This document shows positions 48,513 to 58,017 of a stretch of 64,000 nucleotides of DNA, piece by piece. The position numbers were made by a program, and so were the translations under genes. Position 1 is the stretch's first letter. Each line of letters opens with the position of its first letter. The notes beneath the pieces were generated by a model. The model did not search any database. It was given only the letters and a program-made list of their open reading frames with translations, and was not told the DNA's origin. The DNA comes from Marinilabiliaceae bacterium JC017 (GTDB taxonomy: Bacteria > Bacteroidota > Bacteroidia > Bacteroidales > Marinilabiliaceae): NCBI GenBank assembly GCA_004296775.1, contig RHGE01000022.1, positions 1 through 64,000 on the forward strand. The letters run 5' to 3'.

Positions 48513-48690
48513 ACTATATAAAGAAGGGAATGTTTTTGTCAGCACATTTTCTTTTTTCGCAATAGCCACAAATGTAATATTTAATTTCAAATACGTGATT
48601 TCTTATGAATCAACGATTAGTTCCATCGCCAATTTTATTTATAACACTATTGCAGAAAAAATATTGTTTTAAGAAATCAGGAATAGCACT

Positions 48691-49572
48691 TTAATAATTC
48701 CGTTTATCCATACCCCACATTAATTTATTGCGAAGGGTTTTATAAAAAGAGTAATGCTGCCGCACAATTACGTTGATCTTAAAATTGGCACGCTTCACTT
48801 TAATCTCCAGGTCTTCCTCAAAAAACTCGCTTCGAGAATCCAGTGCGGCCAAAAAATTACCCCCGCGCCCTTCAACTTTTAATGTAATCTCAACATCATT
48901 AGGGACAACCATAGGGCGCACGGTTAAATTATGCGGCGCAATCGGAGTAATGATAAAACTATGCGAATCCGGATGCATGATTGGTCCGCCCACGCTAAGT
49001 GAATACGCAGTACTTCCTGTAGGCGTGGCGATAATGAGTCCATCAGCCCAATAGGAATTTAAAAATTCATCGTTTAAATAGGTATGAATAGTAATCATCG
49101 AGGAACTATCTCGTTTTGTTATTGCAAGCTCATTCAAAGCAAAATTCAAATCCCCAAACAGATGATCGCTTGCATGCAGAGATAACAAATCTAACTCCCG
49201 AATAGAAAAACGCTTATTAAGTATATCCATTAAAGCACCCTCAATCTCCTCTTTGGAGATATCTGCTAAAAAACCTAACCTCCCGCTATTTATCCCAACA
49301 ATGGGAATACCTGTATCCTGTACAAAAGTCACCGTTTCAAGAAAAGTACCATCCCCTCCAATACTAAAAACAAGATCCACGCCGTTAATTTCTCCAGGTC
49401 GTTCAAAAAAACCACCAATCTTTGGCTTTATTTTGACCGTTTGCAACAGAAAATCATAAAATGGACGATAAATAATAATCTCTACCTTATTCTCCTCCAA
49501 ACATCGGAACAGCTTTACACAAGAATCAAAAAATACATCGCCGAACCGTTTCCCAAAAATGGCAACTTTCAT
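48691..49572 (-). CDS. nadK: NAD kinase
   Basis: 293 residues; phosphorylates NAD to NADP. Motifs: FSIGGDGTFLETV (catalytic GGDG), GINSGRLGFLADIS, NELAITKRDSSSMITI, ADGLIIATPTGSTAYSLSVG GPIMHP and ITPIAPHNLTVRP. Full length, with no extra domain. It follows the Omp85-like gene by 16 bases and is followed by 178 non-coding bases, so it probably belongs to that unit. Confidence 0.95.
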   Translation of the reverse strand: MKVAIFGKRFGDVFFDSCVKLFRCLEENKVEIIIYRPFYDFLLQTVKIKPKIGGFFERPGEINGVDLVFSIGGDGTFLETVTFVQDTGIPIVGINSGRLGFLADISKEEIEGALMDILNKRFSIRELDLLSLHASDHLFGDLNFALNELAITKRDSSSMITIHTYLNDEFLNSYWADGLIIATPTGSTAYSLSVGGPIMHPDSHSFIITPIAPHNLTVRPMVVPNDVEITLKVEGRGGNFLAALDSRSEFFEEDLEIKVKRANFKINVIVRQHYSFYKTLRNKLMWGMDKRNY

Positions 49573-49588
49573 TATTCCTCAAGTTAAC

Positions 49589-51028
49589 TTAAAAAGTGAG
49601 GTTAATATGTGCAAAAAAACCATGCTCTCCAAATTTATTCATTGAATAGTTGAAACTCACAACTTTATCATAAAACGTGACAAAATCGAGTCCTAAACCA
49701 AAACCATACAACAGATCATTCACCATAAAATTGGAAGGATGATGCTTCTCATTCCACACATAACCCAAATCAAAAAAACCAGATAAATAAAAAGCATAAT
49801 GAATTTTTGAAAATTGACTAAGGGGTATAAAATTTAATTTCTTAACTCTGGGTTCCATTAATGTGAAAAGTATCTTATTTTGAGAAAAAGCATACATGGG
49901 ACCATCTATCACATAATACTCATAAGCATTTAAAAACGATCCATACCCAATCCCGGATTTTACGACATATGGCGAATAGGATCTATTGGATACTTTTCCT
50001 CGATTATCGCTTCCAAAATGCCATCGTTCCCCCACAGGAACATATTTTAAAAATTGGGCTTCGGCCGCATAACCATCTAAGTCATCATTTAGAATACCAA
50101 ATCCGGTTTTTGTTAAAGTCAACGCCCCATAAAATCCATTAAGCGGATAGACCTTCGAATCTCTGGTATCATGGGAAAACATATACTTTATCTCAAAATA
50201 TTTCAAAGCAGTTTCCCCTTTTAAAAGATAATCCGGATTCATAGCTATTACCGAATCGTTTACCTGATATTGGTTATAACTAAAAGTTACATGATGTCTC
50301 TTGTATAATTCCGGTCGATAATGCCCAAACAAAACAGCATTAAAGACATACTGTGCCATTCCATCCGAAAATCTTAGATATACAGGCTGATTATCCAATG
50401 TGACATAAGGAACCTGATCAAAAGCAATAAAATCAATTCCACCTCCCCATCCTGTCTTCTTTTTATATTCAGGGGAATTATAATACAATTTCAACTGAGT
50501 TAGATAACCAACACGCAACTGAAATTTTAGCACTTCCCGCCGCCCCCTGAAGTTATCCATTTTCATATAAATACCGTAATTGACTTTTGACCAATCCCCG
50601 TTATTAAGAAAAGAACTAAAATTGCGATCAGCATGTTCAACAATTGGAAACGCCCACCAATACCACCTTTCCTCAACCCGTACATGAAAAATAATTTCAT
50701 TATCGGGTAACAGGTTACAGGTGATGGAAACAAAATTAAACAGGGAGGTATTTAATAGATTTTGCCTACTTCTCGCCATGGTTTCTTCAAGACGATTCAC
50801 CAATACATTTTGATCTTTTTTAAAAGAAAGCTCATTTAGGATCACTCTTGGTTTAGTAATCTTATTCCCACTAATGAGGATACTTTTAACTTTTACAAAC
50901 TGATGATACTGCGAGGCTTTCTCTTCTTCAGGCGGGGCATCAAAAATCATTCTGGCATAGGAATAATCAGCTACGCCAAGTACTATAAAAACAACGAATA
51001 TGTGACAAAAGGGCTTTAGCATGCCCAT
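49589..51028 (-). CDS. Small Omp85/BamA-TamA-family outer membrane protein
   Basis: 479 residues (ATG at 51028; a second ATG two codons later is equally possible). Signal peptide (MGMLKPFCHIFVVFIVLGVA), one POTRA-like domain (VKSILISGNKITKPRVILNE with MARSRQNLLNTSLFNFVSI) and an Omp85-type barrel ending in HINLTF. In the loop region SGIGYGSFLNAYEYYVIDG replaces the usual RGY. Half the size of BamA, it may export or insert a special client. It starts 6 bases after the CBS gene. Confidence 0.82.
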   Translation of the reverse strand: MGMLKPFCHIFVVFIVLGVADYSYARMIFDAPPEEEKASQYHQFVKVKSILISGNKITKPRVILNELSFKKDQNVLVNRLEETMARSRQNLLNTSLFNFVSITCNLLPDNEIIFHVRVEERWYWWAFPIVEHADRNFSSFLNNGDWSKVNYGIYMKMDNFRGRREVLKFQLRVGYLTQLKLYYNSPEYKKKTGWGGGIDFIAFDQVPYVTLDNQPVYLRFSDGMAQYVFNAVLFGHYRPELYKRHHVTFSYNQYQVNDSVIAMNPDYLLKGETALKYFEIKYMFSHDTRDSKVYPLNGFYGALTLTKTGFGILNDDLDGYAAEAQFLKYVPVGERWHFGSDNRGKVSNRSYSPYVVKSGIGYGSFLNAYEYYVIDGPMYAFSQNKILFTLMEPRVKKLNFIPLSQFSKIHYAFYLSGFFDLGYVWNEKHHPSNFMVNDLLYGFGLGLDFVTFYDKVVSFNYSMNKFGEHGFFAHINLTF

Positions 51029-51034
51029 TAAGGT

Positions 51035-51700
51035 TTAAATACTCAAATACCTCATCAATGCATCATAATTCTTCTTAACACTATCATCCACAACATCTTC
51101 CCCCACATAACTAGCTTTTACTGAATATCCATACCTTTCAAAAGCATTTAAAACAGGCCGAAGATCAATTCTATTCAATTTAATTGCCAAATGAATCCGA
51201 TCATCACGTACATATGGGGATACATACAGACTAAGTATTTTGGTTTCCGTATCTTCAACAATACGAGAAATAACTGATAATGAATAATCTCTGGATGGTA
51301 AATCCAATTCAATGATACCACCAGGAGTATGAGCTGCTATCAAATCAGCAAACTTGAGCAACAAATCGCTCTGAGTTATTAACCCCATATACTCCTTCTT
51401 CTCATCAAGAACTGGTATCACCGTAAGTTTCAACCGGGATGTTAATTCAATTACATCATATATATGCTGATAATAATACACATACGGCATTATTAAGGAT
51501 AATGAATGATTACCCAGTGGCTCATAAGCACGGTTAAGGTCATAAATATCCAGATCGGAGATAAGCCCCAAAAAGATCTTATTATTTACAATAGGCAGAT
51601 GTGAAACCCTAAAAACCTCCATCCAATTAAGCGCATCGAGGCCTGTATCTGAGGTTTTTAACGTTGGCACCACTTCTGATATCAAATCTTTCGCTAACAT
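51035..51700 (-). CDS. CBS-domain protein with C-terminal ACT-like domain
   Basis: 221 residues. Two CBS motifs occupy about residues 1-125 (MLAKDLISEVVPTLKTSDTG, RVSHLPIVNNKIFLGLISDL; LKLTVIPVLDEKKEYMGLIT). Residues 135-215 form an ACT-like fold (YSLSVISRIVEDTETKILSL, RPVLNAFERYGYSVKASYVG). CBS pairs usually bind adenosine ligands, so it may sense nucleotide state. It opens the Omp85-nadK unit; the link with NadK substrates is suggestive only. Confidence 0.82.
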   Translation of the reverse strand: MLAKDLISEVVPTLKTSDTGLDALNWMEVFRVSHLPIVNNKIFLGLISDLDIYDLNRAYEPLGNHSLSLIMPYVYYYQHIYDVIELTSRLKLTVIPVLDEKKEYMGLITQSDLLLKFADLIAAHTPGGIIELDLPSRDYSLSVISRIVEDTETKILSLYVSPYVRDDRIHLAIKLNRIDLRPVLNAFERYGYSVKASYVGEDVVDDSVKKNYDALMRYLSI

Positions 51701-51868
51701 AGAACAGTTTCAGGAAATACTTTATAATTTTGCCCAGGTGATTTATCTCGTTTTTCACAGGTTGATTACTTTTTAAATTTACCCCGTATCCTTAAAACAA
51801 TCAACCAAAGGAGAGGTTTATTAATCATTTTTAACTAAAAAGGGATTTATTAAATTTCAATTTAAAGA

Positions 51869-52591
51869 ATGACAAAATTAAGCGTTAACATAAACAAAAT
51901 TGCTACGTTAAGAAATTCACGAGGAGGAAATGTTCCAGATTTGTTGAAAGTAGCTGTTGATGTTCAAAATTTCGGAGGAGAAGGAATCACTGTACACCCC
52001 AGACCCGATGAGCGACATATTCGCTATAAAGATGTTTTTGACTTAAAACCACTAATTAAAACCGAATTTAACATAGAGGGCTATCCGTCAAAAGAATTTA
52101 TAAAATTGGTTAAACAAGTAAAACCCCAACAGGTAACATTAGTTCCCGATCCACCTGAAGCACTAACATCAAATGCCGGATGGGACACTTTTACGCACCT
52201 TTTATTTTTACAAGATGTCATTGGGGAATTCAAAGAACTTGGTATCCGAACTTCGATTTTCATCGATACTGACCTGAAGAACATCGATAACGCCTCTCAA
52301 ACCAATACTGACCGTATTGAATTATACACAGAGCCTTATGCCGATGAATACAGCATAAACAGAGAAAAAGCGATTGCTCCGTTTATTGAGGCGGCTAACT
52401 TAGCTAACAAAATAGGATTAAAAATTAACGCAGGCCACGATCTCAATCTGGAAAACCTTCGTTTCTTCAGTGAAAACATTCCTTTTTTAAAGGAAGTCTC
52501 AATTGGCCACGCACTAATAAGTGATGCCCTCTACCTGGGATTAGAAAAGACGATTGCTCTTTATAAGGAACAATTGGCAAACACAAAGTAA
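51869..52591 (+). CDS. pdxJ: Pyridoxine 5'-phosphate synthase
   Basis: 240 residues; closes the pyridine ring of vitamin B6 from 1-deoxyxylulose 5-phosphate and 3-amino-1-hydroxyacetone phosphate. [74 protein letters not shown] and [13 protein letters not shown] cover the whole TIM barrel. A TAATTTTG box lies at 51725-51732, which would give a leader of about 130 nt. The alpha/beta hydrolase gene begins 2 bases later. Confidence 0.95.
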   Translation: MTKLSVNINKIATLRNSRGGNVPDLLKVAVDVQNFGGEGITVHPRPDERHIRYKDVFDLKPLIKTEFNIEGYPSKEFIKLVKQVKPQQVTLVPDPPEALTSNAGWDTFTHLLFLQDVIGEFKELGIRTSIFIDTDLKNIDNASQTNTDRIELYTEPYADEYSINREKAIAPFIEAANLANKIGLKINAGHDLNLENLRFFSENIPFLKEVSIGHALISDALYLGLEKTIALYKEQLANTK

Positions 52592-52593
52592 CG

Positions 52594-53400
52594 TTGAAAC
52601 TTTTCTACCGACAATTTGGTGAAAGCGGGGATAACCTGATTATCGTTCATGGTCTTTACGGAGCCAGCGACAATTGGGTATCCATTGCCCGCCAACTTCA
52701 AAATACATTCAGGGTATATGTGGTAGATCTACGTAATCACGGCCAATCACCACATAGCCCTTCTCATTCATACCAAGACTTAACCGCTGATCTGCTTGAG
52801 TTTTTCCAAGAACACAAAATAAATAAAGCGCATCTACTCGGACACTCCATGGGAGGAAAAACGGTAATGACCTTTGCTATCAATCATCCCGAGTACGTAA
52901 AAAAAATAATCATTGCCGACATCGCGCCAAAACCATATACATCAGTCAGCCATCACGCCTTTACCACAAATAATCATTTCAAAATTATTGAGGCCATGAT
53001 GCAACTTGATCTACCCGGCGTAAAAAACAGGAAGGAAATTGATGACCAGTTAAAAAAACATCTTGCGGATTTAAAATTGAGGCAATTCCTACTAAAAAAC
53101 ATCCAACGAAAAAAGGATGGTAATTATACCTGGCGACTAAATCTAGACGCCATCAAAAACAACCTTGAAGAAATCATGGATGGCTTTTCTCAATACATTA
53201 ACACCCCACCCCAAACAGATATCTCAACCATCTTTCTAAAAGGAAAACTATCTGGGTATATATTAGATGATGATATGTTATTTGCCAGAAAACTTTTTCC
53301 TGATTCTCAATTAATAACCATTCCCTATGCCGGCCATTGGCTACATGCCGAACAACCCGACCTATTTATTAAAACAGTAAACTACTTCCTTTCAGAATAA
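52594..53400 (+). CDS. Alpha/beta hydrolase (YbfF-like esterase), TTG start
   Basis: 268 residues beginning at TTG 52594, 2 bases after the pdxJ stop; no nearby ATG gives the LFYRQFGESGDNLIIVHGLY strand, so TTG is the likely start and implies coupled translation. The fold is clear: HGLYGASDNW oxyanion loop, VVDLRNHGQSPHS, LLGHSMGGKTVM (nucleophile Ser) and YAGHWLHAEQP (catalytic His). No signal peptide. Resembles YbfF-type acyl-CoA/short-chain esterases; substrate unknown. Confidence 0.88.
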   Translation: MKLFYRQFGESGDNLIIVHGLYGASDNWVSIARQLQNTFRVYVVDLRNHGQSPHSPSHSYQDLTADLLEFFQEHKINKAHLLGHSMGGKTVMTFAINHPEYVKKIIIADIAPKPYTSVSHHAFTTNNHFKIIEAMMQLDLPGVKNRKEIDDQLKKHLADLKLRQFLLKNIQRKKDGNYTWRLNLDAIKNNLEEIMDGFSQYINTPPQTDISTIFLKGKLSGYILDDDMLFARKLFPDSQLITIPYAGHWLHAEQPDLFIKTVNYFLSE

Positions 53401-53405
53401 GGATA

Positions 53406-54125
53406 TTAAAACACACGCTCAACAAACTGAGGGTCTAACAGAGATTCACCTTTAAATCTTAAAAACAACTGAGCTGTTGCCAACACATCCTTTTCACAGT
53501 AAACAGCGATTCTCTGAATATCTTTTTCTAAGTAAAAAACATCAGCCACCTGGCTTCCATCAATATCATCTTTAGGGCTGGGAATATTAAAAATCGCTGT
53601 TAACAGATTTAATGAGGTATAGTGCTTATAGTCGCCAAATTTCCATAAGTCAAGAGTATCCAAAAACTTTACCTCCCACGGCTTCTTCCCTGCGACATCC
53701 AGCATTGCGGGTAGCTCTACGCCATTAATTAGCATGCGACGAGCAATATACGGAAAATCAAATTCCTTGGAATTATGCCCGCACATATACCTTTCCTTAC
53801 CATGACTAAAAGCATTTAACATTTCAGAAAAATCAAGTAATAATTGTTTTTCATCTTCGCCAGCAAAAGACTTCACCCTAAAAAAACGCGTGCCATTTTT
53901 TGCTTTTACAATGCCGGCTGAGATACAAATAATCTTTCCAAACTCGGCATAAATACCAGCTCGCTGATAAACATCTGCAGGAGATTGATCCTCATTCCTG
54001 AAATATTTTGATTTCTTATCCCACAATTCTTGCATGACGACTGAAACGTCATCAAACGAAGAATACTGAGGAACCGTTTCTATATCTATAAAAAGGATAT
54101 TTTCAATGGGATACTGTTTCAACAT
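53406..54125 (-). CDS. Predicted 3'-5' exonuclease, PolB-like DEDDy type
   Basis: 239 residues with RNase H-like exonuclease motifs: ILFIDIETVPQYSSFDD (Exo I, Asp and Glu), CGHNSKEFDFPYIARRML (Exo II) and a late YCEKDVLATAQLFLRFKG (Exo III, DEDDy Tyr). It has no polymerase part. Probably degrades DNA or RNA 3' ends; a repair or RNA-processing role is not settled. It starts 10 bases after udk ends and converges with the esterase gene (5-bp gap). Confidence 0.82.
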   Translation of the reverse strand: MLKQYPIENILFIDIETVPQYSSFDDVSVVMQELWDKKSKYFRNEDQSPADVYQRAGIYAEFGKIICISAGIVKAKNGTRFFRVKSFAGEDEKQLLLDFSEMLNAFSHGKERYMCGHNSKEFDFPYIARRMLINGVELPAMLDVAGKKPWEVKFLDTLDLWKFGDYKHYTSLNLLTAIFNIPSPKDDIDGSQVADVFYLEKDIQRIAVYCEKDVLATAQLFLRFKGESLLDPQFVERVF

Positions 54126-54135
54126 TGGCTTCTAC

Positions 54136-54753
54136 TTAATTAAAACACGACAAATTACGCTCAATATAATGCGTTAAAATACTAATAGCAGCATGATTAT
54201 TTCCTCCTTGAGGTACGATCAAATCAGCATATCGCTTAGTGGGTTCAATAAACTGCAAATGCATGGGCTTAACAGTTTCCTCGTAACGTTTAAGGACCTT
54301 GTCTACAGTGCGTCCTCGTTCACCCATATCTCTCTGAATTACTCGCATCAAACGATCATCCGGTTCTGCATCCACAAATACTTTCAAATCCATCAAATTT
54401 CGCAGTTGTTCATTACCTAATATTAATATCCCTTCCACTATTACCACATCACGTGGCACTACTTGTATAGTTTCTTTGGAACGCAAACAAGTCAGGTAAG
54501 AATAAATAGGTTGTTCAACCACCTTATTTTTCTTCAATTCTTTCAAATGTTTGATGAGTAGGTCAAACTCAATAGAATCCGGATGGTCAAAATTCATTTT
54601 CTGACGCACTTCCAAAGACACGTGCCTATTATCTTTATAATAGGCATCCTGAGGCAACACTGCAACTTCATTTTTCGGCAATCGCTCAATTATCTTCCGT
54701 ACAACTGTTGTTTTACCGGATCCGGTTCCTCCAGCAATTCCAATAACAAGCAT
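54136..54753 (-). CDS. udk: Uridine kinase
   Basis: 205 residues; phosphorylates uridine and cytidine for pyrimidine salvage. P-loop GIAGGTGSGKTTVVRKI, the YKDNRHVSLEVRQKMNFDHP DSIEFDLL segment, VIVEGILILGNEQLR, and VQRDMGERGRTVDKVLKRYE with the LID residues. PTKRYADLIVPQGGNN closes the family signature. First gene of a probable two-gene unit with the exonuclease. Confidence 0.95.
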   Translation of the reverse strand: MLVIGIAGGTGSGKTTVVRKIIERLPKNEVAVLPQDAYYKDNRHVSLEVRQKMNFDHPDSIEFDLLIKHLKELKKNKVVEQPIYSYLTCLRSKETIQVVPRDVVIVEGILILGNEQLRNLMDLKVFVDAEPDDRLMRVIQRDMGERGRTVDKVLKRYEETVKPMHLQFIEPTKRYADLIVPQGGNNHAAISILTHYIERNLSCFN

Positions 54754-54819
54754 TTCTTTTAGCGTTTTAAGTTATTTTTGTAGAGCAAACATTTAGCAAA
54801 TTAACTAAAATATTGAATA

Positions 54820-55119
54820 ATGATTAAACACGTTGTATTATTTAAGTTTAAGTCATTCAGTAATGACGAAGAAAAAAACACCAAATGCGAAGAGATAAAA
54901 AATGCACTTCTCGCTCTCGATAACAAAATTGAAGAACTTCTGTCGATTGAAGTAGGAATTAACTCTAATCCCAATGAATCCTTCGATTTATCATTAATAA
55001 CCACTTTTAATTCAATGGAAGCATTACACACCTATGCTGTTCATCCGGATCACCTAAAAGTTGGTGCCATTATCCGTGAAATATTGGAGGAACGCTCGTG
55101 TGTTGATTACACTATTTAA
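54820..55119 (+). CDS. Dabb-family (stress-responsive alpha/beta barrel) protein
   Basis: 99 residues: MIKHVVLFKFKSFSND at the start, the IEVGINSNPNESFDLSLITT strand and YAVHPDHLKVGAIIREI, the usual Dabb layout. Such proteins form dimeric ferredoxin-like barrels and respond to stress in plants; the bacterial role is unclear. Divergent from udk (66 bases apart) and followed by a long intergenic region. Confidence 0.85.
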   Translation: MIKHVVLFKFKSFSNDEEKNTKCEEIKNALLALDNKIEELLSIEVGINSNPNESFDLSLITTFNSMEALHTYAVHPDHLKVGAIIREILEERSCVDYTI

Positions 55120-55244
55120 TTAAACTATAATAAGTATTCGTAAAATTGTTGTCTATTTCTATGCAATCCATCAGTTCTCAATGCAGATAAAATCACCACG
55201 ACTTGCATAAGAATACAAAACAACCTTAAAGTCAAAATTCAATT

Positions 55245-55274
55245 CTCCCGGGGACACTTGACAGTCCCTGGGAG
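55245..55274 (+). terminator. GC-rich hairpin downstream of the Dabb gene
   Basis: CTCCCGGGGAC (55245-55255) pairs with GTCCCTGGGAG (55264-55274) with one G-U pair and an 8-nt loop. It is followed by TATTTT. It lies 125 bases after the stop codon, so its assignment as the transcript end is uncertain. Confidence 0.5.
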
Positions 55275-55462
55275 TATTTTAAAACACGCTGCCACTATTT
55301 TTTTCAAATATCTACAGATCTACTCAATTGACAATGGGAATATAATTTTCAAATGGCATGGTAATACCGAGTCATTTTGAATTTTATTTGGTATAGTGAG
55401 CGCCTAAATGACAAAATCAAAAACTTTCTAATTAAGCGATTAAATAATCTCAGCAATTCACA

Positions 55463-55495
55463 CAAAAAAAGACACCACAATAATTCATGATGCCT
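55463..55495 (-). terminator. Intrinsic terminator of lysA
   Basis: On the minus strand AGGCATCA pairs with TGGTGTCT (55495-55488 and 55477-55470) with two wobble pairs, followed by TTTTTTT (55469-55463). Confidence 0.7.
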
Positions 55496-55526
55496 TTATT
55501 CTATAAGAATTCGCGTTTCTACTTAA

Positions 55527-56681
55527 TTAAAATTCATCGGAATAATAAGCTTGGGGTATTTGTCGCAAATTATATTGAGAGGCCATTACCTCTCCATAAG
55601 CGCCTGTTGATCTGATAGCAAACAAATCCCCGCGTTTTGTTTCGGGTAACAGAACGGCTTTCCCAAAACAATCGGATGATTCACAAATCGGTCCAACAAC
55701 ATCATACTTAGAGAATGCGCCATCAGAAGTTAAATTTTCCACTTTATGAAAAGCCTGATATAAGGCAGGACGAATAAGATCATTCATACCAGCATCAACA
55801 ATTGCAAACTTGGTTTGAACACCATCTTTTACATACAATATTTTCGTTAAAAGAGTCCCGCATTGCGCCACTAAAGAACGTCCCAATTCGAAATGTAATT
55901 CCTGTCCAGGCTTAAGTTCAAGAATATCATTGAAGAGCTTAAAGAACGCCTGAAAGTCGGGCATCGGATTTCCATCCGGATTCTGGTAATCAATACCTAA
56001 ACCACCTCCCACATTTATTACTTCAGGAAAAATACGCCGTCCTAATAACCATTTTTGAATTTCATTCACCCTCAAGCATAGCTCTTTATACGAAGTCAAA
56101 TCGGTAATTTGGGAACCAATATGAAAATGAAGGCCTTGCAGTCTAACCGAGGTTAATTCCGATAAGCGATCGATTACCTTTTCCAGGTCCCATTGATTAA
56201 TCCCAAACTTATTCTCCTCAAGTCCGGTTGTAATATAATGGTGGGTATTGGCATTCACATTGGGATTAATACGCAAGGCAACATTTGCAACAGTTCCCTT
56301 TTTCCGTGCCAATTCATCTATTATCTCCAATTCCGGAATCGATTCCACATTGAAACAAGCAATCTCATTATCCAATCCCAGATTTATTTCCCAATCAGCC
56401 TTACCAACTCCGGCAAATACAACGCCACGCGGATCAAATCCTATCTCCAGTGCCTTTTTAACCTCATAACCACTCACACAATCAGCACCCAATCCTTTCT
56501 CTTTAATAGTCTTGAGGATCCGATCATTGGCATTAGCTTTAACGGCATAATGCACTTTATACCCGTATGCATCCGACTCCTTTTTGACCGAATTCAATGT
56601 CTGATCCAGCAAGTCCATGTCATAATAATAAAAAGGGGTCTGAACATTACTCAGTTCAGCTATTTTTGTTTTTGATAACAT
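55527..56681 (-). CDS. lysA: Diaminopimelate decarboxylase
   Basis: 384 residues from the ATG at 56681 (MLSKTKIAEL); an ATG at 56723 would overlap the lysC end by 17 bases. PLP-dependent; converts meso-diaminopimelate to L-lysine. YKVHYAVKANANDRIL carries the PLP Lys, LQGLHFHIGSQI, NVGGGLGIDYQNP binds the phosphate, and VVGPICESSDCFGK contains the Cys near substrate. It follows lysC by 25 bases, forming a small lysine unit. Confidence 0.94.
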   Translation of the reverse strand: MLSKTKIAELSNVQTPFYYYDMDLLDQTLNSVKKESDAYGYKVHYAVKANANDRILKTIKEKGLGADCVSGYEVKKALEIGFDPRGVVFAGVGKADWEINLGLDNEIACFNVESIPELEIIDELARKKGTVANVALRINPNVNANTHHYITTGLEENKFGINQWDLEKVIDRLSELTSVRLQGLHFHIGSQITDLTSYKELCLRVNEIQKWLLGRRIFPEVINVGGGLGIDYQNPDGNPMPDFQAFFKLFNDILELKPGQELHFELGRSLVAQCGTLLTKILYVKDGVQTKFAIVDAGMNDLIRPALYQAFHKVENLTSDGAFSKYDVVGPICESSDCFGKAVLLPETKRGDLFAIRSTGAYGEVMASQYNLRQIPQAYYSDEF

Positions 56682-56706
56682 CTTCCTTATCTCTTTAATC
56701 AAACTA

Positions 56707-58017
56707 TTAAAACAACTTCTCACTTAATGCATTCAACGCAGCTTTTTTGTCAGCAGCATTAATCAGTATTGACACATTATAATTGCTCCCTCCATATGAG
56801 ATCATCCGAATTGGAATATCTTGCATGGCATCAAATATCTTATTGGCATAGCCATTATTTTCTGCTATTAAATCACCAACAACACAAATAATAATCTGAT
56901 CCCTGTCAACCTCTACCGTACCATATTTCTTCAAATCATCAACAATTTCATCCAGGTGTCTATTATTATCAATGGTTACAGAAACACCAACTTCCGAAGT
57001 TGTGATCATATCAATAGGTGTTTTATAACTCTCAAAGATTTCAAATACTTTGCGCAAAAATCCATAAGCTAACAACATACGTCCAGACTTAATTTTTATT
57101 GCTGTAATATCATCTTTGGCAGCCACAGCAGTAATGCGCTTTTTTTGTTGCTGGGAAGATATTAGCGTACCGTGAGCATGCGGCTCCAATGTATTTAACA
57201 ACCGAACCGGAATATTTCCTAGCTTTGCAGGAAGCACACTGGTAGGATGCAATATTTTAGCACCAAAATATGCTAACTCTGCCGCCTCATCAAAAGATAA
57301 GTCGGAAATACTCTGCGTTTTTTCCACATATCTCGGATCATTATTGTGCATCCCGTCAATATCGGTCCAGATCTGAATCTCTTCGGCTTTTATTGCTGCT
57401 CCAATTAACGAGGCTGAATAATCACTTCCACCCCGCTGCAAGTTATCAACTTCACCAAATGCATTTCTACAAATAAATCCTTGAGTAATGTATATGTCCA
57501 CATCGGGCTTGGCGGCTAATACTTTTTTAATATTCAATTTGATATATTCGGCATCCGGCTCATTATTTTTATCAATACGCATATAATCAAGTGCCGGCAA
57601 AATATCAGATTTCTGCTTTCTTTCCTGAAGATAGTAATGAAACATAGCGGTTGAAATCAACTCGCCTTGAGCAAGAATGGTCTTCTCCTCAAAAACAGTA
57701 AACAGATCTTTTGTAAAAGATTTAAGATATTCAAAATGCGTCTTTATCAACGCATGACCTTTCTTCTTATACGTCTCCTCTGAGTATAGAGCTTCTACTT
57801 CCTGATAATATTTATGCTCAAGTTTATTAATAACCTCCTTAGCCCCTTCATGGTTCTTTTTGTAGAGATAGTTTGCTATTTCAACTAAACTATTGGTTGT
57901 GCCAGACATCGCCGACAATACAACAATTTTCTTTTGGCCATTAATAACAAGCTCGGCCACCTCCTTAATGCGTTGAGCCGACCCCACTGATGTTCCTCCA
58001 AACTTCAGTACTTTCAT
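56707..58017 (-). CDS. lysC: Aspartate kinase (monofunctional)
   Basis: 436 residues; first step to lysine, threonine and methionine. Kinase part: KVLKFGGTSVGSAQRIKEVA, VVLSAMSGTTNSLV, TQGFICRNAFGEVDNLQRGG SDYSASLIG, and IWTDIDGMHNNDPRYVEKTQ. Two ACT domains follow (about 305-436; TSEVGVSVTIDNN, ICVVGDLIAENNGYANKIF), which sense the end product, probably lysine given lysA beside it. Its leader shows three dyads and a promoter-like element. Confidence 0.95.
   Translation of the reverse strand: MKVLKFGGTSVGSAQRIKEVAELVINGQKKIVVLSAMSGTTNSLVEIANYLYKKNHEGAKEVINKLEHKYYQEVEALYSEETYKKKGHALIKTHFEYLKSFTKDLFTVFEEKTILAQGELISTAMFHYYLQERKQKSDILPALDYMRIDKNNEPDAEYIKLNIKKVLAAKPDVDIYITQGFICRNAFGEVDNLQRGGSDYSASLIGAAIKAEEIQIWTDIDGMHNNDPRYVEKTQSISDLSFDEAAELAYFGAKILHPTSVLPAKLGNIPVRLLNTLEPHAHGTLISSQQQKKRITAVAAKDDITAIKIKSGRMLLAYGFLRKVFEIFESYKTPIDMITTSEVGVSVTIDNNRHLDEIVDDLKKYGTVEVDRDQIIICVVGDLIAENNGYANKIFDAMQDIPIRMISYGGSNYNVSILINAADKKAALNALSEKLF

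Larger units (their letters stand above)
55120..55526. other. 407-bp intergenic region between a Dabb gene and lysA
   Basis: Holds two hairpins: a GC-rich one at 55245-55274, and the lysA terminator at 55463-55495. Otherwise AT-rich with no open frame of note and no recognised RNA gene. Confidence 0.45.
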
